Below are positions 17,828-26,853 of a DNA stretch of 64,000 bases, in pieces (within the stretch, counting starts at the first letter, position 1; every line of letters starts with the position of its first letter). The notes under the pieces are model-generated. The model did no database searches and was not told the origin of the DNA. It worked only from the letters and a program-made list of their open reading frames with translations. Made by a program: the position numbers and the translations under genes. Source of the stretch: CAWABB01 sp963701735 (GTDB lineage: Bacteria > Bacteroidota > Ignavibacteria > UBA10030 > UBA6906); assembly GCA_963701735.1 (NCBI GenBank), contig CAVPBI010000022.1, positions 62,001 through 126,000 on the forward strand, given 5' to 3'.

Positions 17828-18675
17828 CCGTTTCTCCGTACTGTTATGTGTGAATGATTCGACGAGTCAATACCTGCTCTGAGACTGTCGCTCTTCCTCA
17901 AGGTGATTATGCGAAACAGCCGGCGACGGTCGCTCTCGAAGTGATACACCTTCGCCACCTCGATCCGCCTGGCCAGGAAACTGAAGACCGCGACCCCTGC
18001 GAGCACGCCGATGAGCGGGCCTGCCCAGTAGATCCACCACCCATTCCACTGTCAGGATATGACTGCAGGGCCGAGGCTGCGGGCAAAATTTGTGCTGGTC
18101 CCCGATACAGGCGACTCGGCATGCACCATGATGGCGTACAAGAACGGAAACAGCGCAGGGGTATACGGGCGAAGCGTTCGAAATCCAAGAAATATACACA
18201 ATCCGGCAATCAATAAGAAGGTGGTAATCGCCTCTCCCATCAACACTTCCGCGGTGGTGTAACCCCCGCCCGGCAATGTCGCCCCGAACGCCACGCTCTG
18301 TCCCATCGATCCCCACAAAAGGAGCGGGACTGACCCTATGATCGCGCCCGCCAGTTGGGCGAGGATATAGCGAATGGCGGTCCGGGATCCCATCTTGCCC
18401 ATCATCCAGAATCCGAATGTCACCACCGGGTTGATGTGCGCTCCGCTTTCCTTTCCGACGGGTGAAATTGCGATCAGCGCGCCCGTAGTGCCGAACAGGA
18501 AGCCGGTGATCAGCCGGCGCAAACCTTCACTGGGTATTGCCTGTGCCCCGGGGCTGCCGGTTCCAAACATCAGAATCACCACCGTCAGCCCGACAAGTAC
18601 CAACAACCCCGTACCCACCAGCTCTGATAGCAGTGGCTGCCAGGGAACCTGCTGGATCTTCTTCTCGCTGATCAT
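17824..18675 (-). pseudogene. MIP-family channel interrupted by an in-frame TGA
   Basis: The first 207 codons encode a MIP channel: GKESGAHINPVVTF in the first half, then GTSTNFARSLGPAVIS, followed by TGA at 18052-18054. Reading on in the same frame continues the family perfectly (QWNGWWIYWAGPLIGVLAG) to a stop at 17824. In relatives a glycine sits at the TGA position, so GGA to TGA is the likely change. Both signature motifs are also altered: NPV replaces NPA and NFA replaces NPA. The extended tail of about 50 residues is positively charged. Either the gene is inactivated or the base is wrong in the assembly. Confidence 0.75.
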
Positions 18676-18685
18676 GAGCAGGTCC

Positions 18686-20158
18686 CTACGTCACGACCGC
18701 GAAGACGTGGAAGCTCCACGGGGGCATGTCAAGATAGAGACCGCGGGACGCGAGATCGCTTCCGTCGCGGTCGTGGCTGTCGGGACCCATGAGGTCCGTG
18801 AACCGCACCGTTTGACCTGTCAGATCGCAGTCGGGAAGACGGACGTAGCACTGACTCTGGTTCTCCGCGTAGTTCACGGCGACCAGCCATCGGAGGCTAT
18901 CGGTGGCCTGCCAGCATGAAGCGATGAAGCAGTCTGATGTCCAGTTCCCTTCCCAGGCCGGTACACATGTGAGCAGATGCCACCGGCCTTCCCGGACGAT
19001 GGGCTGCGAGAGCAGCTCCAGGAGCCGGTCGTAAAATTCTTGGAGCGGTTGGTCTGAAGGCTCAAGCGGCGCGCGAACCAGGTGAGGAGAAATCCGCTTG
19101 CTCCGACCGGTGAACTGACCATCATGAAAGAACCGGAGGCCCGGTGAGAGAAAGGTGATGACCGCCGCGGCCTCGTGCTTTTGCCGGGCAAATGTCGCAG
19201 CAGCTCTTGGCTCGTCATGGTTCTCCAGAAACCTGGCTAGCCTGTTCTGGTAGTCGAGACCTGCATGCAAATGCTCACGAACGGGCCGTGCGTGCCCTTC
19301 CCGCAGTCGATCGTAGAGCCGCTTGTCGTACGCGTAATCGAAACCCTCCTGCAACATCCTCCACTCAAGGTCCCAGTAGACCTCGGCCATGAACCGAAAC
19401 TCAGGCAGCCGCTCCCGAACACGCCGGATGGCCATCGGCCAGAACGGTTGCGCGCGGCGGCCCCACGTCCGTTCGAAGACTTCAGGCAGGACAAGCATGG
19501 CCATATCACAGCGCACGCCGTCACACTGCGCAGCAATCTTCAGAAGCTCTCCAGCCATTGCTTCCTGCGTGGCCGGATTGCAGTAGTCCAGTTGCAGCGT
19601 GTCCGGCCAACCCGGAAAGTACGGATCACGCCCGTACGCCAGGACACGATCCCCGAGCTTGCTCCTGGAGAGCGTGTAGTTCGAGGGCGCGCTCGCGAGG
19701 TCTGCTTCGGTTCCGGGGACGAAGTAATCGGGGTGGCTGTCCACCCAGGGGTGGTCCGGCGCCATGTGATTGGGGACGAAGTCGAGCATGAGCTTCAAGC
19801 CTCGCCTCCGGAGCCGCTCGCGGAGGCGGGCGAGCGCCGCGTCTCCCCCTAAGTCCGGATGAACGGTATAGCCGGTTATGGCAAAGCCGGAGCCGGCGAT
19901 ATCCTCCTCGCGCAGATCTAGCAGCGTTTCCTGAAACTCTTTCCTCCAATCCGCGTTGGTGCGTGACACTCTTCGCCCGGCTTCCCCGGTAGACCAGACG
20001 CTCAGAAACCAGACCCAGTCAAAACCCATGCCGGCCAGGCGGTCCAGGTCGGCATCGGGGATGTCATCCAACGTGGCCTTGCGGCCCAGTGTCCCGGACA
20101 ACTCCGTCAGCCAGACGCGTGTGTTGATTTGATACAGGGACGGATACAATGGTTTCAC
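18686..20158 (-). CDS. Cytoplasmic GH13 alpha-amylase family enzyme
   Basis: This 490-residue protein lacks a signal peptide. The four GH13 regions are present: LDFVPNH (region I), GVRCDMA with the nucleophile Asp (II), FMAEVYW with the acid/base Glu (III) and FLENHDEPR (IV). It opens with YPSLYQINTRVWL, common in amylases and maltosyl-type enzymes. It would act on alpha-glucans inside the cell; exact specificity is not clear. Start is GTG at 20156-20158 with AAGGAT upstream. It lies 11 bases upstream of the MIP gene on the same strand. A GH63 enzyme and glucose-type dehydrogenase 8-10 kb away may share the substrate pool. Confidence 0.87.
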   Translation of the reverse strand: MKPLYPSLYQINTRVWLTELSGTLGRKATLDDIPDADLDRLAGMGFDWVWFLSVWSTGEAGRRVSRTNADWRKEFQETLLDLREEDIAGSGFAITGYTVHPDLGGDAALARLRERLRRRGLKLMLDFVPNHMAPDHPWVDSHPDYFVPGTEADLASAPSNYTLSRSKLGDRVLAYGRDPYFPGWPDTLQLDYCNPATQEAMAGELLKIAAQCDGVRCDMAMLVLPEVFERTWGRRAQPFWPMAIRRVRERLPEFRFMAEVYWDLEWRMLQEGFDYAYDKRLYDRLREGHARPVREHLHAGLDYQNRLARFLENHDEPRAAATFARQKHEAAAVITFLSPGLRFFHDGQFTGRSKRISPHLVRAPLEPSDQPLQEFYDRLLELLSQPIVREGRWHLLTCVPAWEGNWTSDCFIASCWQATDSLRWLVAVNYAENQSQCYVRLPDCDLTGQTVRFTDLMGPDSHDRDGSDLASRGLYLDMPPWSFHVFAVVT

Positions 20159-20287
20159 AATGCTATCATCCTTCGCCTTGGCCTGTGCCCGTCAGTCTTG
20201 CGCTCCGCGGGCCCGGCAACGGTTCATGTGAAAGCGACAACTGTAATGTGTGTGTAGTGAATCCTGCGCATGGCATGGCAACAGAAA

Positions 20288-20473
20288 TCAGCAGGCCTGC
20301 TCGTCCGCCGCCTGTTGCTCCGGCTTCTGATCTTTGGCCGGGAACACGTACATGCCGAGCGCCTTGTTGAGCGAGGCGGTCATTGATGCCGGCTTCGCGG
20401 CCTGATTGTCCTGCGCGTAAGAGACGCCTGCGCAGAGAATGACCACAACGACACAAATGACCAGATGTTTCAT
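20288..20473 (-). pseudogene. Truncated glycine-zipper family protein
   Basis: The 61-codon frame starts at ATG 20471-20473 with a signal peptide ending SYAQ. It contains LGMYVFPAKDQKPEQQAADEQAC and then stops. The MYVFPAKxQxPEQQ..DE..C pattern is the N-terminal signature of exported YMGG/glycine-zipper proteins, which normally continue for another 100 or more residues with a glycine zipper. No such sequence follows in any frame, so this looks like a 3' deletion remnant rather than a complete small gene. Confidence 0.6.
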
Positions 20474-20534
20474 ATACGGACCCTTCCACTGGTGAATATT
20501 TGAGAGCATAACCGCTATCGGCGTAAACTAGCCA

Positions 20535-20714
20535 TCAAGCATAGCAGCCCCGCAGGGCTAACAAGCACAAGAAGCCCATGGCCACGTGAACCAGCACGGT
20601 AGGCCACAGGCCGATGCCGGACAATCCCGCGCCTAGGCCCGCATAGAGAAGGCCTGCGAAGACGCCGAAGAGGAACGTGATGGTGGCCGCTGCCACAGCG
20701 AGCCCGATCAGGGC
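20535..20714 (-). pseudogene. C-terminal remnant of a CPBP-type intramembrane protease
   Basis: Between stops at 20715-20717 and 20535-20537 an open frame encodes about 59 residues with two hydrophobic helices. It includes FLFGVFAGLLYAGLGAG and GLWPTVLVHVAMGF. The GLLYxxxG...LWPTVLVH pattern matches the last helices of CPBP (CAAX protease/Abi) proteins, whose conserved histidine is in this segment. The catalytic EExxR part is missing, so this is a fragment. I see no start codon with a ribosome site. Confidence 0.45.
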
Positions 20715-20876
20715 TCAGCAGATGTCACTTCTGGTCCTTTTCGCACCGGACATCACTGGTCCTCCACGTTCAACATGCAATACGCCCGGTCCTATCGCGG
20801 ATCTATCTTCGCTCCCCGAGCGCCACACATCCCACCCGGCATTGCGGGGCCCAAATCTTTTGCGGGTTCCCTGCAG

Positions 20877-22041
20877 CTACCCGAGCCGGGTGCCCTCTGC
20901 CTCGAGCCCGCCTCCCGTAGGCAGCTTGCTCCAGCTCCGGCGCTGCCATTCCTCTTTGAGGACTTCAACCGCCGCCTGCTCCAGAAACTCCGGCGCGGCC
21001 CACTTATCCACATCGAAGTCGTGCTTGATGTAGCCGTGGCTTACCATGAAATCCTTGCCGATCTTTATGCACTGCATATTCTGCGCGCTCAGGCTCGGCA
21101 CCATGTCGACGTGCTTGATGCCTTCGTAGGTGTGCTCAGCGTCCAGGTAGAAGGTCTGCCGGTTGAGGATCACCGCAGCGGCGCGCTTGTGCTCGTTCGC
21201 CCAGCGGCCAACTTTGATCATGGCCTTCATGAAGGCGATGACCAGCTCGGGATGCTCCTTGGCCATCACGTCGGTGCAGGTGATGACAGCGGGAGTATTG
21301 GCAACCTGCATAGTCCAGTCCGGCAACTTGGACAGGTCGAAGATCGACTTGATTTGGCCCGTAGCCTCCGAGAGCTGCTGCAAGGGCCCGCTCTGGTTGT
21401 AGATGGCATCAACGGTGCCCGCAAGTAGTGCCTTCTCCAATGGGCGGAAGGCAAAGTCGTGCTTGTGGTCACGGCGCATCCACAGTTCAGAGGGGTTGTT
21501 CATGGTCACTTGCAGCATCTCGGGTTTGTCATACCAGTCATCCGGGTAGGGGAACTCCACGAGCTGTATATCGTCCATGGTCATGTCATGCAGCATCAGC
21601 ATGTTTTCGATGCCCATGTGTTCCTGGATCCGCCACCAATCGTTCTTGATGGTGTTCAGGCTCTTCGAGATGCCGATCTTCTTGCCTTTCAGGTCTTTCA
21701 TCCGGAAGATCTTGTCTCGGGCGCGGACCATCATGCACGCCGCCCTCGTAGACCCACGTCGCCCCCAGGAGCACGGTTCGGCGGAGATCGGCGTGAACAT
21801 GGATCGGGGGATAGAGGCCGCCGAAGCGGATCAGGTTGTCGAGGTTGTGGACGTAGTGCGGGTACCAGTTGTTCTCCGGTGCGTGGCGGAAGTAGGCGTA
21901 CTTGACTCCAATCTTCTTGTACTCTTCACGGCACCAGCCTAGCTCCTGGTCGACATTGTTGGCAGACACCATCGGGCAGTTGGTGAACCATACTTCTTTC
22001 CAATTCAACGGCACTTTCGTAGATACCCTTTCTGTAGACAT
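20877..22041 (-). CDS. DszB-like sulfinate desulfinase / SsuA-fold protein (frameshifted)
   Basis: The 5' frame starts at ATG 22039-22041 (AAGGGA upstream, no signal peptide) with VWFTNCPM. About 30 residues later comes HYVHNLDNLIRFGG. These align with the three residues described as catalytic in DszB (Cys27, His60, Arg70), including the 10-residue His-Arg spacing. The C-terminus ends DKWAAPEFLEQA, close to the DszB ending. The frame breaks at about 21738; removing one base joins WVYEGG to CMMVRARDK. DszB cleaves 2-(2-hydroxyphenyl)benzenesulfinate to sulfite. A related sulfinate, or a solute-binding role without catalysis, is also possible. SulP transport and CoA-disulfide reductase genes lie next to it. 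Confidence 0.75.
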
Positions 22042-22303
22042 GGCTTGTCCCTTTGTCAAAATGACTGGCTGTGAGATTTTTGAGAGGTCTCCGGGAAAGC
22101 AGACCGTCGGTTTGCCGCTAGCTGATTCTCCTACTTTTCGTTTCGCTCGACTCTTGTTTCCCTTCTTGGGCGTTACCGCCATTTTGCTTCTCTTCTTAGC
22201 CATGGATGCGTTCCTCTCGTGGATTGCTGATCACCCGACCGCCGATGACGGCGGTCTCACTAGGGCCTGGCCCCTGGATATGCATGATTCGCCCACGAAC
22301 TTC

Positions 22304-24093
22304 TCATTGCTCTTGTCTGCCCTCCGCCTCCTTTGGATAGACTCTGTCTGCCTCCAGCGTGCGCCGCGCCAGATCGGGATTGATGCTGGACACGGCATCA
22401 TATTGGGTCAGGTGGACCTTGCCGGTCAGCTCTTCCAGGAAGTGCGATCGCTTCAGGCGGTCCATGACCGGGCCTTTCACCTCGGACAGGTGGAGGGTGA
22501 TCCCGCCGTCCTTGAGCCGGTGGTTGATCGCCTCGAGGCTTTCCAGCGCCGAGGCGTCGATCGTGTTCACCGCCGGGCACTCGAGGATGACGTGGCGGAC
22601 CGCCGGGTTGGCCGCGACCGCCTCGTTGATCTAGGTCCTCGATGAAACGGGCGTTCGGGAAATAGAGACTGGCGTCCACCCGGAGCGACAGGATCTCGGG
22701 GTCGGTCACCACCGTGTGGCGGTTCACGTTGCGGAAATGCGTCGGTCCCCGGGATCTGGCCCACGACCGCCACATGCGGCTTCGACGTGTGGTAGAGGTG
22801 GAGGAAGATCGAGAGACCCACGCCCGCCAACAGCCCCGCCTCCACGCCCTCGACCAGAGTGAGGAGGATCGTGGCGGCCATCGCCGCGCCGTCGGCCCGG
22901 GAATAATGCCAGGTGTGCTTGAGGGCGCCGAGGTCCACCAGCGACAGGACCGCGACAATGATGGTGGCGGCCAGGGTCGCGTTCGGGAGAAAGTAAGCAG
23001 CGGCGTCAGAAACATCGTGGCGAGCGCGATGCCGACCGCTGTGAAGGCCCCGGCGGCGGGGGTCTCGGCGCCGGCTTCGAAGTTCACCACCGAACGCGCG
23101 AAGCCGCCGGTGACCGGAAATCCGCCCGAGACGGCCGCGCCGACATTGGACATGCCGAGCGCGATCAGTTCCTGGTCGGGGTCCACGCGCTGGCGGCGCT
23201 TGGCGGCGAGCGTCAGGGCGACCGAGATGGACTCCACATAGCCCACGATGGAGATCAGCAGCGCGGGGACAAGGAGCTTCGTCCAGAGCGCCACGTCGAA
23301 CGGCGGCAGGGTGAGCTTCGGGCAGGCCCGTGGGGACCGTGCCGACGATCTTGACGCCGTGCTCGGTAAGCCCGAAGCCCCAGACGGCGGCGGTGGTCGC
23401 GGCGATGGCCACGACCGGGCCCACCTTCGCCAGGATGTCGGCGGGCCGTTCGCCGAGCCCGAAGCGGCGCAAGAGGGGCTTGAGGCCGCGGCGCACCCAG
23501 AAGAGAAAGGCCAGCGACGCGAAGCCGATCACCGCGGTATAGGGATTGATGTGGCCGAGGTTGGGCACCATCGATTTCAGCAGGTCCACAAAGCTCTCGC
23601 CCTCCGCGTGGATGCCGAGCACGGGCGCGAGCTGGCCGGCCGCGATCTGGATGCCCGAGGCGGTGATGAAGCCCGAGATGACCGGGTGGCTGAGGAAGTT
23701 CGCGAGAAACCCCAGCCGCAGCAGCCCCATGGCGAGCAGCAGCAGTCCCGAGATGGCGGCGAGCGCGATGGCCGCCCCCAGATACTCCGGCGTTCCCTGG
23801 GACGCGACCTGTGCCGCGGCGGCCGCGGTCATGAGGCTGGCCACGGCCACGGGGCCGACCGCGAGCGCGCGCGAGGTGCCGAAGATCGCGTAGAGCACGA
23901 GCGGCGCCATCGAGGCATACAGCCCGACCTGCGGCGGGAGCCCCGCCAGCAGCGCATAGGCCAGCGACTGCGGGATCAGCATGACCGTGACAATCCCCGC
24001 CACGATCAGGTCGTTGGTGAACGTCTTGCGGGAGTACTCGGCCCCCCAGGTCAGGATCGGGAAATAGCGGCGGACCAGGCGGGGGATGTTCAT
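22304..24093 (-). pseudogene. SulP-family anion permease with STAS domain, four frameshifts
   Basis: From ATG 24091-24093 the protein begins with a SulP transporter core: LIPQSLAYALLAGLPPQVGLY, then YAIFGTSRALAVGPVAVASL and GFITASGIQIAAGQL. Frame changes are needed at about 23320, 22995, 22740 and 22630, after which a STAS domain ends the gene (NTIDASALESLEAINHRL). Each break is mended by one or a few bases, giving roughly 590 residues. SulP proteins carry sulfate, bicarbonate or other anions. The start overlaps the stop of the upstream BASS gene (ATGA), so they form an operon. Four breaks in 0.7 kb mean real decay or a poorly resolved stretch of assembly. Confidence 0.8.
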
Positions 24094-24968
24094 GCCACGC
24101 CCTCCGCAACGGTCTTGCCGGCCTGCTTGGCGAAGATCTTGGCTCCAATGGCCGCGAGGACAACCGACCACAACGTCCACATGACGACCATCGCCACGAT
24201 GCGCGGGTCCGCGTTCGGAATGGCAAGCGCCGCCGCCAACACCGCTGCGATGTTGCGCGTGCCCATCCCCAGCGCCATGACGCTTCGCTGATTCTGTGTC
24301 AGGCCGAAGCCGAAGCGATACGTGATCAGGGCCATCCCGACCATGAACAGGGTCATTGAGAGGAGGGCAAAGCTGCCCGCCGTGTTGAGCATCCCCCGGC
24401 CGTAGAGCACGAGACACCACACGATCGTCAGCAACGTGGAGAGCAGGGCCAGCCCCTTGACCGCCGGGAAGATCTTGGTTGCCCCATTGTCGGCATAATG
24501 CCGGATCGCCGCTCCGATGATCAGCGGCAGGAGTATGGTCAGGAGGAGCGGTTTCGCGAGCGCCCAGGTGCTGATCGTCAACCCCTTGATCAACAGGGGT
24601 GCCATCAACGGCATCAACACCACCGTGCCGACCATCACCAGCGGTATGAGGGCTCCCGCGAAGCCCATGTCGCCGCGGGCTTTTCCCACCATCTGCTGGA
24701 GGAACGGCGCGCAGGGCGCCAGACTGGCGAGGAGCACCACGATGACGTAGGGCTCCGCCAACGGAAGGACCCTGGTGATCAGATAGCCGAACGCCGGCCC
24801 CAACACCCAGCCCCACACGAAGATCAGCGCCAGGGATTTCTTGTTTCGCAGCGCCACGATAACCTCGGGCACCTTAACCTGGAGGCCCATGGCCGCCAGG
24901 TTCGACACGGTAAAGAGAAATACCAATGGCGCGAATGTGGTCTCGAGAAACTGCATAACATCGTTCAT
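24090..24968 (-). CDS. Bile acid:sodium symporter (BASS) family transporter
   Basis: This is a 292-residue membrane protein with nine to ten predicted helices and BASS-like elements. FTVSNLAAMGLQVKVPE is in the first half, LASLAPCAPFLQQMVGKARGD in the region of the first crossover, and GMGTRNIAAVLAAAL in the second. Bacterial members import organic anions with Na+. AAGGA precedes the ATG at 24966-24968. It is translationally coupled to the SulP gene downstream. Substrate is unknown, but the neighbourhood points to sulfur-containing or carboxylate anions. Confidence 0.8.
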   Translation of the reverse strand: MNDVMQFLETTFAPLVFLFTVSNLAAMGLQVKVPEVIVALRNKKSLALIFVWGWVLGPAFGYLITRVLPLAEPYVIVVLLASLAPCAPFLQQMVGKARGDMGFAGALIPLVMVGTVVLMPLMAPLLIKGLTISTWALAKPLLLTILLPLIIGAAIRHYADNGATKIFPAVKGLALLSTLLTIVWCLVLYGRGMLNTAGSFALLSMTLFMVGMALITYRFGFGLTQNQRSVMALGMGTRNIAAVLAAALAIPNADPRIVAMVVMWTLWSVVLAAIGAKIFAKQAGKTVAEGVA

Positions 24969-25108
24969 GGCCTATGTTCCTTCACAGTAACCTGTCTTGA
25001 CCGATCTTCTTGAGCCAGCCGCGTCTCCGGAAGAGCCACAGCTGACGCAGCACGACGAGGATCATGAGTGACGAACGACGAAACATCCGTACCGCACTCT
25101 CATGCTGT

Positions 25109-26791
25109 TCATATCGCTCGGTGCGACCGCGCCAGCATCCCGCCCGAGATGTTCCGGGCTTTGAATCCGTTCTGCACAAGGATGCGGGTCGCGAAATAGG
25201 CTCGCACCGCCGAGCGGCAGATCACGCTGATCTCCCGATCGCGGGGGAGTTCGCCCAGGCGCGCGCGGAGCTGAGGCAGCGGAATGTTCACCGCGCCGGG
25301 CAGGGCTTCAACCTCCAGTTCAGCGGGATTCCGGACGTCGAGGAGGAGCGACCCGCCCACGGCATCCCAGTGCGTGAGCGGCATGTCCCCGCGAAGGACG
25401 TCCGCCGCAACCATGCCCGCGAAGTTCACGGGGTCCTTCGCGCTCCCGAACGGCGGCGCGTAGCACAGCTCGGCCTCCTCGAGATCGTAGATGGTGCACC
25501 CCATCTGAATCGCCATCGCGAAGGAGTCGATCCGCTTCGGCACCCCGTCCTCGCCCAGCACCTGTGCCCCCAGAAGTCGCCCGTTCGATTTCCTGAAGAG
25601 AGCCTTGACGATCAGCAGCTTCGCGCCAGGGTAATACCCGGCATGCGAATTGGGGTAGAGATAGACCTTCTCGAAATCCTTGTCGCCAAGCCGGGTCAGT
25701 GTCTTCTCGCTTGCTCCGGTTTGCGCGATCGCGGCATCGAAAATCTGGCAGATGGATGTCCCCTGCGTGCCCCGATACCGGGAATTCCGCCCCGCGATCA
25801 CGTCGGCCACGATCCTGCCCTGCCGGTTCGCCGGACCGGCAAGAGGGATGAGTGTCCGTTCGCCGGTCACGAAGTCCTTGACCTCGACCGCATCGCCCAC
25901 GGCGAAGATATCCGGGTCTGATGTGCGCATATGCTCGTCGACGCGAATGCCCCCGCGCTGTCCGAGCTCGAGCCCAGCACCTTTCGCCAGCGCTGTTTCC
26001 GGGCGCACTCCGATCGCCAGGATCACGATGTCCGCGGGATGGACCTTGCCCGCCTCCGTCAGGACTTCCAGCGCGCCGTCAGCCGACTTCCTGAATCCAG
26101 CCACGCCGTCGTTGAGCTCCACGCGCACGCCGTGCTTCACCATGTACCGCTCGACAATCCGCGCCATTTCCGGATCGAGCGGAGGCATCACCTGATTGAG
26201 CTTCTCGATCAGCGTCACTTCAAGCCCGCGGTGCTTCAAGTTTTCGACCATCTCCAGGCCGATGAACCCTCCCCCGACGACGACCGCGCGCTTCGGTTTC
26301 GAGACCGTGTCGACGCCGGTGAACGGGTTCCCCACAGACCGATCGGCATCGCGGTCAAGCCATTCCCGGATCTTCCGCGCGTCAGGCACAGTCCTCACCG
26401 AAAAGATCCCTGGAAGATCGATGCCGGGAAGCGGTGGACGGATCGGCGCCGCCCCGGGGGAGAGAACGAGCTTGTCATACTTCTCGGTTGTGACAGCTCC
26501 CGTTCCAGTGTTCTTCAATTCCACCGTTTTCGTCTTCGGCGAAATTCCGATCACCTCGCAGTTCGTCCTGCAATCGACCGCGAAGACCGTCCGGAACATC
26601 TGTTCTGTCGCCACCAGGAGGCTCGACTCTTGCTCAATGGAGCCTCCGACATGGTATGGCAGCCCGCAGTTGGCGTACGAAACGTACGGTCCGCGTTCCA
26701 CCAGAACGATTTCGGCCTTCTCATCCAGCCTGCGCAGGCGCGCCGCGCACGACGCCCCACCGGCCACACCGCCAATGATGATGACTTTCAT
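25109..26791 (-). CDS. CoA-disulfide reductase-rhodanese fusion
   Basis: This 560-residue flavoprotein has an N-terminal FAD motif VIIIGGVAGGASCAARLRR and the single redox cysteine in YANCGLPYHVGG (near residue 43). An NAD(P)H motif VVVGGGFIGLEMVENL and the FAD motif DIFAVGDAVEV follow. The last 100 residues form a rhodanese domain with VICRSAVRAYFA supplying its catalytic cysteine. CoADR-Rhd proteins reduce CoA disulfide, CoA persulfide or polysulfide. It fits the nearby desulfinase and SulP genes as part of a sulfur-handling group. GGGAG lies upstream of the ATG at 26789-26791. Confidence 0.88.
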   Translation of the reverse strand: MKVIIIGGVAGGASCAARLRRLDEKAEIVLVERGPYVSYANCGLPYHVGGSIEQESSLLVATEQMFRTVFAVDCRTNCEVIGISPKTKTVELKNTGTGAVTTEKYDKLVLSPGAAPIRPPLPGIDLPGIFSVRTVPDARKIREWLDRDADRSVGNPFTGVDTVSKPKRAVVVGGGFIGLEMVENLKHRGLEVTLIEKLNQVMPPLDPEMARIVERYMVKHGVRVELNDGVAGFRKSADGALEVLTEAGKVHPADIVILAIGVRPETALAKGAGLELGQRGGIRVDEHMRTSDPDIFAVGDAVEVKDFVTGERTLIPLAGPANRQGRIVADVIAGRNSRYRGTQGTSICQIFDAAIAQTGASEKTLTRLGDKDFEKVYLYPNSHAGYYPGAKLLIVKALFRKSNGRLLGAQVLGEDGVPKRIDSFAMAIQMGCTIYDLEEAELCYAPPFGSAKDPVNFAGMVAADVLRGDMPLTHWDAVGGSLLLDVRNPAELEVEALPGAVNIPLPQLRARLGELPRDREISVICRSAVRAYFATRILVQNGFKARNISGGMLARSHRAI

Positions 26792-26853
26792 GATACTGTC
26801 TCCCTGGCTCTGTGTTCGAACAAGTCCATCTCAACCTCTGTCACAATTTCCGG

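Noticed and set aside
18052..18054. TGA read as glycine or another amino acid (recoded UGA)
   Set aside because: UGA as Gly is known from Gracilibacteria/SR1, and here a glycine is expected. But many genes in this window end at TGA, including overlapping ATGA and CTGA junctions, so UGA is a normal stop.
24982..25108. Short ORF after the CoA-disulfide reductase gene (LRQLWLFRRRGWLKKIGQD)
   Set aside because: Only about 22 codons follow a possible ATG, there is no ribosome site and I recognise no family; it is left unannotated.
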